64,000 nucleotides of DNA from Deltaproteobacteria bacterium (GTDB lineage: Bacteria; Desulfobacterota; GWC2-55-46), in assembly GCA_020846435.1 (NCBI GenBank), contig JADLDY010000037.1, forward strand, positions 18,019 through 82,018, given 5' to 3'. The notes under the pieces are model-generated. The model did no database searches, was not told the origin of the DNA, and was given only the letters and a program-made list of their open reading frames with translations. A program made the translations under genes and the position numbers. Shown here piece by piece: positions 50,018 to 59,253 of the stretch (positions within the stretch are counted from its first letter, which is position 1; every line of letters begins with the position of its first letter).

Positions 50018-52264
50018 ATGAACAGGGAAAAGGAATTCAGAAAGAGGCTCCTGGCGACCTTCAAGGCCGAGGCGATGGAGCACGTCGTCACGATGAGCGC
50101 CGGGCTTACCGAGCTCGAGCGCATGCCGCCCATCGAGGTGCAGATGGACATCGTGGAGACGGTCTTTCGCGAGGCGCACAGCTTGAAGGGCGCCTCGCGC
50201 GCCGTCAACATCACTGACGTCGAGGCTCTCTGCCAGTCACTCGAGAGTGTCTTTGCCCAGTGGAAGCTCAGGCGCGTAAACCAGTCGCGCGAGCTCTTCG
50301 ACACGCTCCACCTCGCCATCGACGCCGTGAGGGCTGTCGTCGTGTCGGCCGGTGAAAGCGGCCACGAGGTTCCCTCAAGCCGGTTCATGGGGCTCGTCGC
50401 GGAGCTCGAGAGGCTCTCTTCCGGAGGGCCGGCTGTCGCGGCCTTCGAGGCAAAAAACGAACCTCCCGCTTTGGCCGCGCCTTTTGCTCAGCCGTCTTCC
50501 AGCCAGCCGGAAGGAGATATGAAGAGGCAGACTGGCGGCGCCCTTCACAAGGATGCATCCGAAACGGTGAGGGTCTCCGCTGAAAGGCTCGGGAGCCTCC
50601 TGTCGGAAGCCGAAGAGATGCTGCCCTTGAAATCAGAGGCGGCCTTCCAGGCGCTGCGCACAGCGGAGCTCATCTCGGAGATAGAGGCTCTGCGCTCAGA
50701 GCTTGGCGGCCCGTCCCGTGCCCTTGCTTCGGCCGGCGTGCAGGAGATGCTCGACAGGCTGGACAGGCGGGCCGCGGCCTTAGAGGCCGCAGCGAGGGGC
50801 TTGTCGAGGTCTACGCGGGCGCATTCGCGCTCGCTGGGGCGCATGATAGACGGGCTCCTTGAAGACACCAAGAAGACGATGCTGCTGCCCTTTTCCAATC
50901 TCCTCGAGGCCTTTCCCATGGCCGTGAGGGATATAGCGAGGAAGAAGGGTAAGGAAGCCGAGATAGTCTTCGAGGGCGACACCCTCGAGCTTGACAGGAG
51001 GATACTCGAGGAGCTTAAAGACCCGCTCCTCCACCTAGTGAGAAATTGCGTTGACCACGGCATAGAGAGGCCGTCCGAGAGAGAGGGCGCCGGAAAGCCG
51101 AGAAAGGGCAGGATCACCCTGTCGGTCGCCCATGCCGACGGCAACACCGCCGAGATAAGGGTCGTGGACGACGGCGGCGGCATAGACACGCAAAGGGTAA
51201 GGGCCGCCGCGGTCAAGAGCGGAATAATAAAGGCCTCTGCCCCGGACGAGCCAGGCACTCAGGACGCGCTTTCGCTCATCTTCCACTCGGGCCTGTCGAC
51301 GAGCCCGATAATAACCGATATATCAGGCAGGGGGCTGGGGCTTGCCATAGTCAGGGAGAAGGTCGAGCGGCTCGGCGGGTCGATACACGTCGAGTCATCG
51401 AAGGCCGGGACTTCCTTCAGGATGCTCATCCCCCTTACCATAGCTACATTCAGGGGCGTTCTCGTCTCCTCAGGCGGGCAGTCATTCATAGTGCCGACAT
51501 CTTCCATCGAGCGGACCTTCAGGGCCAGAAGGGAGCAGTTCGGCATGTCCGAGAACCGCGAGACAGTGACGATCGACGGCGAGGTATTCTCCTTTGCCGC
51601 TCTCTCGAGAGTGCTCGGATTGCCTGACAGGGCGGCCACCGAAGGACCGGTGGCAGTGCTCCTTCTTGCGGCGTCAGGGACAAGGATAGCTTTCGGTGTA
51701 GACGCGGTAACCGGCGAGGAGGACGTCCTCGTAAAGGGGCTCGGCCCGCAATTGAAAAAGGTGCGCAACATCTCCGGGGCCGCGATCCTCGGCACGGGAA
51801 GGCCAGTACCGATAATAAACGTGCCGGACCTCATGAGGTCGGCTGTAAAGGCAGTCCAGAGCCCGGTGAAAAAGGACTCTGGCCGCGTTGAAGCTCAAAA
51901 GAGGCCGGTGCTCGTCGCGGAGGACTCGATAACTTCGAGGATGCTTTTGAAGAACATACTCGAGACAGCCGGGTACGTGGTGAAGACCGCGGTCGACGGC
52001 GTAGACGCGTGGACTCTGATGAAGACGGAAAAGTTCGACCTGCTCGTCTCCGACGTCGAGATGCCGAGGATGGACGGCTTCGAGCTGACGAAAAGGGTCA
52101 GGGCCGACAAGGAGCTCTCAATGCTGCCGGTCGTGCTGGTGACCGCGCTCGAGACGCGCGAGGACCGTGAGCGCGGCATAGAGGCCGGGGCCAACGCCTA
52201 CGTGGTAAAGAGCAGCTTCAACCAGAACAACCTTCTGGAGATAGTCAAAAGGCTTGTCGCCTGA
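50018..52264 (+). CDS. cheA: chemotaxis histidine kinase CheA fused to a receiver
   Basis: The 748 aa hybrid kinase has an Hpt domain with H54 in REAHSLKGASRAV, an extended Ala/Ser linker, an ATPase domain (about 310-480; LVRNCVDHGIERPSEREGAGK, GRGLGLAIV), a CheW-like regulatory domain (about 485-615) and a C-terminal receiver (about 628-745; VLVAEDSITSRMLLK, VSDVEMPRMDGFE, VTALET). No separate P2 or dimerisation pattern is obvious, though the linker may hold it. CheA-REC fusions usually belong to non-flagellar (ACF, Dif- or Wsp-like) pathways. It is followed by CheB. Confidence 0.9.
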   Translation: MNREKEFRKRLLATFKAEAMEHVVTMSAGLTELERMPPIEVQMDIVETVFREAHSLKGASRAVNITDVEALCQSLESVFAQWKLRRVNQSRELFDTLHLAIDAVRAVVVSAGESGHEVPSSRFMGLVAELERLSSGGPAVAAFEAKNEPPALAAPFAQPSSSQPEGDMKRQTGGALHKDASETVRVSAERLGSLLSEAEEMLPLKSEAAFQALRTAELISEIEALRSELGGPSRALASAGVQEMLDRLDRRAAALEAAARGLSRSTRAHSRSLGRMIDGLLEDTKKTMLLPFSNLLEAFPMAVRDIARKKGKEAEIVFEGDTLELDRRILEELKDPLLHLVRNCVDHGIERPSEREGAGKPRKGRITLSVAHADGNTAEIRVVDDGGGIDTQRVRAAAVKSGIIKASAPDEPGTQDALSLIFHSGLSTSPIITDISGRGLGLAIVREKVERLGGSIHVESSKAGTSFRMLIPLTIATFRGVLVSSGGQSFIVPTSSIERTFRARREQFGMSENRETVTIDGEVFSFAALSRVLGLPDRAATEGPVAVLLLAASGTRIAFGVDAVTGEEDVLVKGLGPQLKKVRNISGAAILGTGRPVPIINVPDLMRSAVKAVQSPVKKDSGRVEAQKRPVLVAEDSITSRMLLKNILETAGYVVKTAVDGVDAWTLMKTEKFDLLVSDVEMPRMDGFELTKRVRADKELSMLPVVLVTALETREDRERGIEAGANAYVVKSSFNQNNLLEIVKRLVA

Positions 52265-52317
52265 GAGGCTCGCGTGAGAGAGTTCAGAGAAAATAGAGAT
52301 GGAACGGGACGGACTCA

Positions 52318-53361
52318 TTGACAAGCGTATACATTGTAGATGACTCGGCGGTCGCCAGGGCGCACCTCAAGCACATACTCGAGTCAGACCCTGAGATAAG
52401 GATCGCCGGAGAGGCGTGCAGCGGGGAAGAGGCCGTCGAGTTCGTCAGGACCTCGAGGCCTGATGTCATAACGATGGACATCAGCATGCCGCGCATGGAC
52501 GGGCACGAGGCGACGAGCCGGATAATGGAGACGAACCCGGTGCCGATCGTCATCGTGAGCGCGAACTACAACAAAGACCAGGTCGGGCAGTCTTTCCGCG
52601 CCATGGAGGCCGGGGCCCTCGCCATAGTCGAGAAGCCCTCTGGAATAGGGCACGCCGACTATGAGCGGTCGGCAGGAGAGCTCATAAAAACCGTGAAGCT
52701 CATGAGCGAGGTCAGGGTCGTCAGGCGCTGGCGCAAGACCAGGCCGCTGCCTCTTGCGCCAAGAGAGCCTTTGCGCGAGACGAGGAACATCAAGGCCGTG
52801 CTCATCGGCGCGTCTACCGGCGGCCCGCCTGTCCTGCAGACCGTTCTGGCGGGCTTTCACACCGGTTTTCCTGCTCCGATACTCGTTGTGCAGCACATAA
52901 CAAACGGCTTTATCGAAGGCATGCTCGAGTGGCTCGGCGCGGCGATAAGCCTGCCGGTCGCTCTCGCGAAGGACGGCGAGAGAGCGCTTGCCGGGCACGT
53001 CTACTTCGCGCCCGATGATCACCACATGGGCATCGACGCTTCCGGCAGGCTTTGTTTGTCCGCTGGCGCGCCAGAGAACGGAATACGCCCTTCTGTCTCG
53101 CATCTTTTCCGCTCTGCCATCGAGTCATACGGAGGAGAGGTCGTGGCGGTGCTCCTTACCGGCATGGGCAGGGACGGCGCGGATGAGATGAAAAAGATAA
53201 GGGATCTTGGCGGCGTTACGATAATACAGGACAAGGAGAGCTCGGTCGTCTATGGCATGCCCGGGGAAGCGGCCAGGCTTGGCGGGGCCGCCTATGTGCT
53301 CACTCCCGAGAGGATACCTTCCAAGATAGAGGGCGTGGTCAGGTGGAGAGAAAAGGCATGA
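52318..53361 (+). CDS. cheB: chemotaxis methylesterase CheB
   Basis: CheB removes methyl groups or deamidates the receptors when phosphorylated. The 347 aa product has a receiver (about 3-120; IVDDSAVARAHLKHIL, TMDISMPRMDGHE, IVSANY, VEKP) and a methylesterase domain (about 155-340) with IGASTGGPP (catalytic Ser), VVQHI (His) and TGMGRDGADEMK (Asp). TTG 52318 is the only in-frame start giving the full receiver; the ribosome-binding site is weak. Its stop overlaps the next gene (ATGA). Confidence 0.92.
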   Translation: MTSVYIVDDSAVARAHLKHILESDPEIRIAGEACSGEEAVEFVRTSRPDVITMDISMPRMDGHEATSRIMETNPVPIVIVSANYNKDQVGQSFRAMEAGALAIVEKPSGIGHADYERSAGELIKTVKLMSEVRVVRRWRKTRPLPLAPREPLRETRNIKAVLIGASTGGPPVLQTVLAGFHTGFPAPILVVQHITNGFIEGMLEWLGAAISLPVALAKDGERALAGHVYFAPDDHHMGIDASGRLCLSAGAPENGIRPSVSHLFRSAIESYGGEVVAVLLTGMGRDGADEMKKIRDLGGVTIIQDKESSVVYGMPGEAARLGGAAYVLTPERIPSKIEGVVRWREKA

Positions 53362-55778
53362 AGACTGAGCAGGGAAAATTCATACTTGTGGTAGAGGACA
53401 GCCCTACCCAGGCCGGGCAGATTGAAGAGACGCTCCGGCGCGCCGGGTACGCTTCGAGGCTCGCGCATAGCGGGGCTGAGGCCCTTGCCATGCTGGAGAG
53501 CGAAAAACCGATGCTGGTCATCGCCGACATAGTCATGCCGGAGATGGACGGCTTTGACCTGTGCAAGTCGATAAAGGCTCTCGACGGTTACGAAGACCTG
53601 CCCGTCATCCTCCTCACCCAGCTCTCGGACCCGAGAGAGGTCGTAAGGGGCATGGAGTGCGGGGCCGACGATTTCGTGGTGAAGCCGTATAACGAGCAGG
53701 CCCTCCTCGTGAGGATAGAGGCGATGCTCGCGGCAGGGCAGGCGGCGGCGGACAGGGCAAATGGAGCGAGGATCCTCGTCGCGGAGGACAGCCCGACACA
53801 GGCAGAGCAGTTGAAGTTCATGCTCGAGAAGCGGGGCTACTCAGTCCTTGTCGCCTCCAACGGACAGGAGTGTTTCGACCTTGCCGTCAAGGAGCCGCCG
53901 GCTTTGATAATAAGCGATGTCGTCATGCCTGTCATGGACGGCTACGAGCTCGCCTGGCGGGTGAAGAAGGACGGGAGGACCGCGCGCGTGCCGGTCATAC
54001 TCATAACCTCGCTCATGGACAGGAAGGATATCGTAATCAAGGCGCCGGTCGAGGCGGACGCGTTTTTCACGAAGCCGTTTGATGAGCGCTCTCTGGCCGC
54101 AAGGATAGAAGCGCTCATCTCGGCGGCGCGCAAAAACGATGACGAGTCTTCCGGCGTTGAGGTGAGCTTCGCCGGGCAGAGGTACTCCATCAGCTCCGGC
54201 AGGAAGAGGATATTGACGTTCCTCCTTTCCACCTACGAGAACGCGGTGACGCAGAACAGGGAGCTGATCCAGACGCAGAAGGAATTGCGCTTCCTCAACG
54301 AGAACCTCGAGGAAAGGGTCCTGAAAAGGACGGAGCAGCTCCAGGAGTCAGAGGCGAATTACAGGAGGCTGCTTGCGACGAGCGCCGACGCCATAGTCGT
54401 GGTCGGCCTCGACAATACAGTCTTTTTCATGAACAGGGCCGCTGAGGAGCTTTTCGGGGCGAAGCAAGAGGAGATGGCCGGAAAGCAGTTCTTCATCCGC
54501 GTAAGCGCGCTTGGCGCAAAGGACGTCGAGCTCACCAAGGGTGGGACAAAGGTGTACGCCGAGGCGAGGACCGTGCCGACGACATGGGGGGATGAGAGCG
54601 CCCTGCTCGCGACCTTCAGGGAGACGACCGAGAGAAAGCGCATGGAGGAAGAGATCCTCAAGGCCAGCAAGCTCGAATCCCTCGGCACGCTCGCCGGAGG
54701 CATAGCACATGACTTCAACAACCTCCTTGCCGCGATAATAGGCAACATCTCGGTGGCAAGGCTCATCCTGAGGGATAACGAGAGGCTCAGCAAGCCCCTT
54801 ATCGACGCGGACAACGCGGCCCACAGGGCAAAGGACCTGACAAAGCAACTGCTCACATTCTCGAAGGGAGGCCTCCCGCTCAAGAAGCCGGTCGACCTCT
54901 CGGACATCATAAGGGAGTCAGCGAGCTTCTCGCTCCTGGGCTCTGGCACGAGCTGCGAAGTCGAGCTCCCGGGGAGCCTGCCCGCTGTCGAGGCCGACGA
55001 GGGGCAGATAAGCCAGGTCATACACAACCTCGTCATAAACGCCGGACAGGCCATGCCAGATGGCGGCGTCATAAGGATAACCGCCGGTCTGACCGAAGGC
55101 TCTGAGAGGGGCAGGGAGGGCCGGTTCCTGAGGATAAGGGTCTCGGATACTGGCAAGGGCATCGAGGAAGAGAACCTCTCCAGGATCTTTGACCCGTACT
55201 TCACGACGAAGAGGGAGGGCTCGGGCCTGGGACTGGCAACGGTCTATTCGATAGTCAAGAACCACGGCGGCTTCATAGAGCTCGAGAGCGCCATTGGCAA
55301 GGGGACGACCTTCAGCGTCTATCTGCCTGTCACGGAAAAGCTTCCAGCAGTGAAGGATGACGGAGGCGACGGCGAGCTCGAGCGTGGCCATGGCAGGATA
55401 CTTATCATGGACGACGAGGAGATGGTAAGGGACGCCGCCGCGACCATATTGCGCGAGCTCGGGTATGAAGTCCAGTTCGCCGAGAACGGCGTTGAGGCGA
55501 TAGACAAGTACGCCAGGGAGATGGCCTCAAACAGGCCGTTCGACGCGGTGATAGTGGACCTTACCATACCTGCCGGCATGGGCGGCAGGGAGGCGGTGAA
55601 AAGGCTCCTCGAGATAGACCCGGGAGCCCGGGTCATAGTCTCGAGCGGGTACTCGAACGATGAGATCATGTCTGATTTCGCGAGGTTCGGCTTCAGCGCG
55701 GTTATCGCCAAGCCCTACAGGATAACCGACCTCGGCAGGACCGTGAAGTCCGTGATCGCGGGGCGCAAAAAGGATTGA
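53358..55778 (+). CDS. multi-receiver hybrid histidine kinase (REC-REC-PAS-HK-REC)
   Basis: The 806 aa protein has two N-terminal receivers (about 10-125, VVEDSPTQAGQ and IADIVMPEMDGFDL; about 135-255, VAEDSPTQAEQ and ISDVVMPVMDGYEL), a coiled linker, a PAS domain (about 335-430), HisKA with AGGIAHDFNNLL, an ATPase with DTGKGIEEE and GLGLATVYS, and a final receiver (about 685-800, IMDDEEMVRD, VIVDLTIPAGMGG, AKPYR). Aspartates are present in all three receivers. It overlaps the end of cheB and so ends the chemosensory operon, likely relaying phosphate from CheA in place of a CheY. No DNA-binding domain or output enzyme is attached. Confidence 0.87.
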   Translation: MKTEQGKFILVVEDSPTQAGQIEETLRRAGYASRLAHSGAEALAMLESEKPMLVIADIVMPEMDGFDLCKSIKALDGYEDLPVILLTQLSDPREVVRGMECGADDFVVKPYNEQALLVRIEAMLAAGQAAADRANGARILVAEDSPTQAEQLKFMLEKRGYSVLVASNGQECFDLAVKEPPALIISDVVMPVMDGYELAWRVKKDGRTARVPVILITSLMDRKDIVIKAPVEADAFFTKPFDERSLAARIEALISAARKNDDESSGVEVSFAGQRYSISSGRKRILTFLLSTYENAVTQNRELIQTQKELRFLNENLEERVLKRTEQLQESEANYRRLLATSADAIVVVGLDNTVFFMNRAAEELFGAKQEEMAGKQFFIRVSALGAKDVELTKGGTKVYAEARTVPTTWGDESALLATFRETTERKRMEEEILKASKLESLGTLAGGIAHDFNNLLAAIIGNISVARLILRDNERLSKPLIDADNAAHRAKDLTKQLLTFSKGGLPLKKPVDLSDIIRESASFSLLGSGTSCEVELPGSLPAVEADEGQISQVIHNLVINAGQAMPDGGVIRITAGLTEGSERGREGRFLRIRVSDTGKGIEEENLSRIFDPYFTTKREGSGLGLATVYSIVKNHGGFIELESAIGKGTTFSVYLPVTEKLPAVKDDGGDGELERGHGRILIMDDEEMVRDAAATILRELGYEVQFAENGVEAIDKYAREMASNRPFDAVIVDLTIPAGMGGREAVKRLLEIDPGARVIVSSGYSNDEIMSDFARFGFSAVIAKPYRITDLGRTVKSVIAGRKKD

Positions 55779-55792
55779 AGCGGACGGCCCGC

Positions 55793-55821
55793 TTGACTTT
55801 GGCGCCTGTTTTTGCTAACAT
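55793..55821 (+). promoter_or_regulatory. promoter of the htpX riboswitch transcript
   Basis: TTGACT (55793-55798), 17 bases, TAACAT (55816-55821). The start near 55828 coincides with the 5' strand of the aptamer P1 helix. Confidence 0.7.
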
Positions 55822-55825
55822 GTCC

Positions 55826-55920
55826 GGAGTAAAGGGGAGTAGCTTTACAGTGTGTTGCCGTCAGCACGGCCTTGGGCCCGGCGCCACTGGTTAGCGTGTC
55901 TAACAGCGAGACCTTTACCG
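55826..55920 (+). promoter_or_regulatory. yybP-ykoY manganese riboswitch upstream of htpX
   Basis: The conserved 5' segment AAAGGGGAGTAGC (55831-55843) and 3' segment GCGAGACCTTTACC (55906-55919) frame two hairpins, as in the Mn(II)-binding yybP-ykoY family. GTAAAGG near 55829-55835 pairs with CCTTTAC near 55912-55918 to make P1. The same CCTTTACCG can pair with CGGTAAAGG (55946-55954) to form a terminator. Binding of Mn(II) would hold P1 and prevent termination, so this is an ON switch by the usual logic. The next gene is htpX at 56011. Confidence 0.85.
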
Positions 55921-55962
55921 GGGGGACTTATTGCCACGATTCCCGCGGTAAAGGTCTTTTTA
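55908..55962 (+). terminator. riboswitch expression-platform terminator
   Basis: GAGACCTTTACCG... with CGGTAAAGGTCTTTTTA forms a hairpin across a loop of about 25 bases, followed by five U. It competes with aptamer helix P1 for the CCTTTACC strand. Confidence 0.75.
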
Positions 55963-56010
55963 ATTTCAACAGCTTCAAACGATACAACAACGCAGGAGGC
56001 TAACTAAAAG

Positions 56011-56853
56011 ATGAACGGGCTAAAGACTGCAGTTCTCATGCTAACTCTAACGCTGATGCTGGTCGCGGTCGGCGCTGTCATAGGCGGCAGGTCAGGGATG
56101 ACCATGGCCCTTATAATAGCCTTTGCCATGAACTTCATCAGCTACTGGTTCAGCGACAAGATAATACTGAAGATGTACGGCGCCAAACAGGTGACCGAGG
56201 CCGAGGCCCCGGAGCTCTACTCGAGCGTCATGAGGCTCTCGATGGCCGCGGGGCTCCCCATGCCCAAGGTCTACATGATGCAGCAGGACCAGCCAAACGC
56301 CTTTGCCACCGGCAGGAACCCGGCCCACGGAGTCGTTGCCGTGACGACCGGCATAATGAAGATACTCACCAGGGAGGAGCTCGATGGCGTCCTCGCGCAC
56401 GAGCTCGCCCATATAAAGCACAGGGACATACTCGTCGGCACGATAGCCGCGACCTTTGCCGGAGCCATAAGCTACCTCGCGCAGATGGCGCAGTGGTCGA
56501 TGATCTTCGGCGGCAGGTCTGACGACCGCGAGGGAGGAAGCCCCATAGCCGCCATAGTCATGATGATAGTCGGTCCGATAGCCGCCATGCTGGTGCAGAT
56601 GGCGATATCGCGCTCAAGGGAGTATAAGGCCGACAACGGAGGCGCGCAGATATCCGGCAACCCCATGTACCTGGCTAACGCCCTGAGAAAACTCCATGTG
56701 GCTTCCCACAGGATACCAATGCACGCTAACCCGGCAACGAGTCACATGTTCATCGTCAGTCCGCTCTCTGGCGGGTCGATGATGAAGCTCTTTTCCACCC
56801 ACCCGCCGATGGAGGAGAGGATAGCGAGGCTCGAGGCGATGAGGCGCGGCTAA
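56011..56853 (+). CDS. htpX: membrane zinc metalloprotease HtpX
   Basis: HtpX is an inner-membrane protease that degrades damaged membrane proteins and is part of envelope stress control. The 280 aa product has N-terminal membrane helices (about 5-50), the zincin motif [10 protein letters not shown] (H130, E131, H134), two further helices (about 148-165 and 180-202) and the glutamate region [14 protein letters not shown]. The end, [15 protein letters not shown], is typical. AGGAGG lies about 12 bases before ATG 56011. Its leader is a manganese riboswitch with a terminator, unlike the CpxR-controlled htpX of E. coli. Confidence 0.94.
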   Translation: MNGLKTAVLMLTLTLMLVAVGAVIGGRSGMTMALIIAFAMNFISYWFSDKIILKMYGAKQVTEAEAPELYSSVMRLSMAAGLPMPKVYMMQQDQPNAFATGRNPAHGVVAVTTGIMKILTREELDGVLAHELAHIKHRDILVGTIAATFAGAISYLAQMAQWSMIFGGRSDDREGGSPIAAIVMMIVGPIAAMLVQMAISRSREYKADNGGAQISGNPMYLANALRKLHVASHRIPMHANPATSHMFIVSPLSGGSMMKLFSTHPPMEERIARLEAMRRG

Positions 56854-56893
56854 GGGGCCGAGGCAGTCTTTAGAACAGGCGAAAGATTTTCAG

Positions 56894-56932
56894 GAAGGGG
56901 CGCTCAAATCGAGCGCCCCTTTTTTTTATTCC
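56894..56932 (+). terminator. rho-independent terminator after htpX
   Basis: AGGGGCGCTC-AAATC-GAGCGCCCCT (56896-56920) followed by eight T ends the htpX transcript. Confidence 0.9.
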
Positions 56933-57088
56933 CCGCCATCTTATCCTTAAAGTAAACCGGAAAATAAACCGATAGGGAATAATAGAGGCAGGTTTTTCAA
57001 GCGAGCCGCTCTGAACATGTCATGGAGATGTAACGCTTTTGTGACAGGCTTCAGGCATGATGATAAAAAAAGAAGGAGGAACAAAAAC

Positions 57089-57268
57089 ATGGACTGCAAG
57101 TGCATCTACCTTTCGGAAGAAGCCATCTGCGACGCCTCGATAAGCCACATGGCGCCAAAGCTCTTTGATTACGACGCCTACTGCAACTCCGAGGAGCACT
57201 ACCGCTGCCCCATCCTGCTGGCCTACACGCTGAGGGACGGGTACAGGGAGCTGATGAAGGCGAGCTGA
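57089..57268 (+). CDS. small cysteine-rich protein
   Basis: The 59 aa product opens MDCKCIYLSEEAICDAS and later has YCNSEEHYRCPIL, giving five cysteines in a CxC-N8-C-N17-C-N6-C pattern suited to metal binding. No signal peptide or helix is present, so it is cytoplasmic. GAAGGAGG lies about nine bases before ATG 57089; a reading from 57017 would be longer but is not supported. Family and function are unknown to me. Confidence 0.65.
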   Translation: MDCKCIYLSEEAICDASISHMAPKLFDYDAYCNSEEHYRCPILLAYTLRDGYRELMKAS

Positions 57269-57433
57269 AAAGCCTCTTCTGGCATCCCGTTCAAAAGCCT
57301 CTTTGCCAGCGGCCTATATTGCCGCGTTGCTCCACGTTATTTTCGATCTCCGTTGCCGGTTTCCGGCGATATCCATTCTCTTTTCCATAAAGCCTGCCTT
57401 GTGCAGCCTGCCGGCACGGCAAATGGGTTTGCC

Positions 57434-57463
57434 TTGCCAGGGAAGCCCTGTTCAAGGTAAAAT
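57434..57463 (+). promoter_or_regulatory. promoter of rimO, likely leaderless
   Basis: TTGCCA (57434-57439), 18 bases, TAAAAT (57458-57463). The rimO ATG is at 57473, within a base or two of the expected start, with no ribosome-binding site between. Confidence 0.6.
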
Positions 57464-57472
57464 ACCTGTCTC

Positions 57473-58807
57473 ATGCAATCGCACATCAAACAGAAGGTAT
57501 GTCTCGTCTCTCTCGGGTGTCCCAAGAACCTCGTCGATTCCGAAGTCATGCTCGGGATATTGAAGGAGGCAGGGGCTGAGCTTGTCACAAAAGAGCCTGA
57601 GGCCGACGTCCTCATCGTGAACACCTGCGGCTTCATAGGTGACGCGAAGGAAGAGTCTATCGACGCCATCCTTTCTCTGGCCGAGTATAAAAAGACCGGC
57701 AGATGCCGCCGCCTCATCGTCACCGGGTGCCTCTCCCAGCGCTACAAGGACGACCTCGCCAAGTCCATGCCTGAGGTAGACTGCTTCATCGGCACCGGGG
57801 AATTTCACAGGATAGCCGAGGCGATAAACGAGGACTTCAGGGAACGGGTGCTCGTCGGCCTGCCTACTTTCATCCACGACTACACCACCCCGAGGATAAT
57901 CTCGACGCCCGGCCATTACGCCTATGTAAAGGTCGCTGAGGGCTGCTCGAACCACTGCAGCTACTGCAGCATTCCGGAGATCCGCGGAGAGTTCAGGAGC
58001 AGGTCAGAGGACTCTGTCGTAAAAGAGGCCGAGCAGCTTGGCGCGCAGGGCATAAAAGAGATAAACCTCATAGCCCAGGACACGACCTCGTTCGGACATG
58101 ACAGGGGGGAAGGGCTCGAGACGCTCCTTAAGAGGCTCGTCAAGGTCGATGGAATAGAATGGATAAGACTCCTTTACCTCTACCCGGGCAGGATAACCGA
58201 CGGCCTCATATCGATGATGAAGAACGAAGAGAAGGTTTTAAGCTACATAGACCTTCCGCTCCAGCACATAAGCCCGCCCGTTTTGAAGGCTATGAACAGG
58301 AAGTACACGAGGGCCGAGGTCGAAAAGCTCATTGAAAAGTTGAGGGCCGAGATTAACGGCGTTACGCTCCGCACATCCCTTATCGTAGGCTTTCCCGGCG
58401 AGACGGCAAAAGACTTCGAGGAGCTTCTCTCCTTCGTCGAGTCGGCGAGGTTCGATCGTCTCGGCGCGTTCATGTACTCGAGGGAGGAGGGCACTCCAGC
58501 GTACTCCATGAAGGGGCAGGTCTCGAGAAAGACCAAGGCCGGACGCCTCGATGCCGTAATGTCGGTACAGAGGGAGATATCCCTTGAGAGCAACAGGGGC
58601 TTTATCGGAAAGCCGGTCAAGGTGCTCGTGGAATCTCTCCTCGATGACGGTGGGCTCAAGGGTCGCGCCCCGTCGCAGGCGCCTGATGTCGACGGCGTCG
58701 TCTATGTCAACGGCATTGAAGCCAGGCCGGGTGAAATCATAGAAGTAACAGTCACGGACGCCGGCGACTACGACCTTTTTTCAGATAACGCGCCCAAGAC
58801 GCGTTAA
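57473..58807 (+). CDS. rimO: ribosomal protein S12 methylthiotransferase RimO
   Basis: RimO is a radical-SAM enzyme that adds a methylthio group to Asp88 of ribosomal protein S12. The 444 aa product has the N-terminal UPF0004 domain with three cluster cysteines (LGCPKN, NTCGF, TGCLSQ), the radical-SAM motif C158-C162-C165 in CSNHCSYC, and a C-terminal TRAM domain (about 375-440). Length and the LGCPKNLVDSE opening distinguish RimO from MiaB. Confidence 0.95.
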   Translation: MQSHIKQKVCLVSLGCPKNLVDSEVMLGILKEAGAELVTKEPEADVLIVNTCGFIGDAKEESIDAILSLAEYKKTGRCRRLIVTGCLSQRYKDDLAKSMPEVDCFIGTGEFHRIAEAINEDFRERVLVGLPTFIHDYTTPRIISTPGHYAYVKVAEGCSNHCSYCSIPEIRGEFRSRSEDSVVKEAEQLGAQGIKEINLIAQDTTSFGHDRGEGLETLLKRLVKVDGIEWIRLLYLYPGRITDGLISMMKNEEKVLSYIDLPLQHISPPVLKAMNRKYTRAEVEKLIEKLRAEINGVTLRTSLIVGFPGETAKDFEELLSFVESARFDRLGAFMYSREEGTPAYSMKGQVSRKTKAGRLDAVMSVQREISLESNRGFIGKPVKVLVESLLDDGGLKGRAPSQAPDVDGVVYVNGIEARPGEIIEVTVTDAGDYDLFSDNAPKTR

Positions 58808-58937
58808 GTTCACGTCCACCAGTTCTTCCCCGTTTTAAAAAACCAGCCTCTCGATCGACACAAAAGCCTGCTCTGCCGTGTTTTCGTCCATGTGGTATAC
58901 TTATCAAAAATACTCTGACTGGGCTTATTGGAGCGAT

Positions 58938-59228
58938 ATGAAAAAGGCGTTCATTTTGGGGGCCGGTTTTTTTCTTGTTTTCGCGTCCTTGTCTTTGGCA
59001 GACGATGGACAAAAAGAAGAGCCTTCGCGAGAAGCCCGCGATGAAGGGGCCGTGACTTACAGGGCAACTTCATCGGCTGTGGAGATAGAGGCTTCTTCGT
59101 GCGGCGAGAGGCCAAAGAAGATATTTACGAAAGAGTCTCAAAGGCTCTGGGTTGAGCACGAAGCCGACACCGAAGGCTGCGCTGATGTCGACGGGCCGGA
59201 TGAGAAGGACGGGCTCGAGGGCCGTTGA
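58938..59228 (+). CDS. small exported protein of unknown function
   Basis: The 96 aa product has a signal peptide (MKKAFILGAGFF... SLSLADDG, about residue 21) and a charged C-terminal region with two cysteines (SSCGERP, EGCADV) that might form a disulfide. No family recognised. ATG 58938 follows a GGAGCG only four bases away; the frame extends upstream to 58878 without support. It precedes the haem O synthase gene by 25 bases and may be co-transcribed. Confidence 0.55.
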   Translation: MKKAFILGAGFFLVFASLSLADDGQKEEPSREARDEGAVTYRATSSAVEIEASSCGERPKKIFTKESQRLWVEHEADTEGCADVDGPDEKDGLEGR

Positions 59229-59253
59229 GCCTGCCTGTAAAAAGGAGCAAGCA

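Noticed and set aside
57270..57330. possible fifth copy of the palindromic repeat (TTCAAAAGCC)
   Set aside because: Only about seven bases match the arm and there is no inverted partner.
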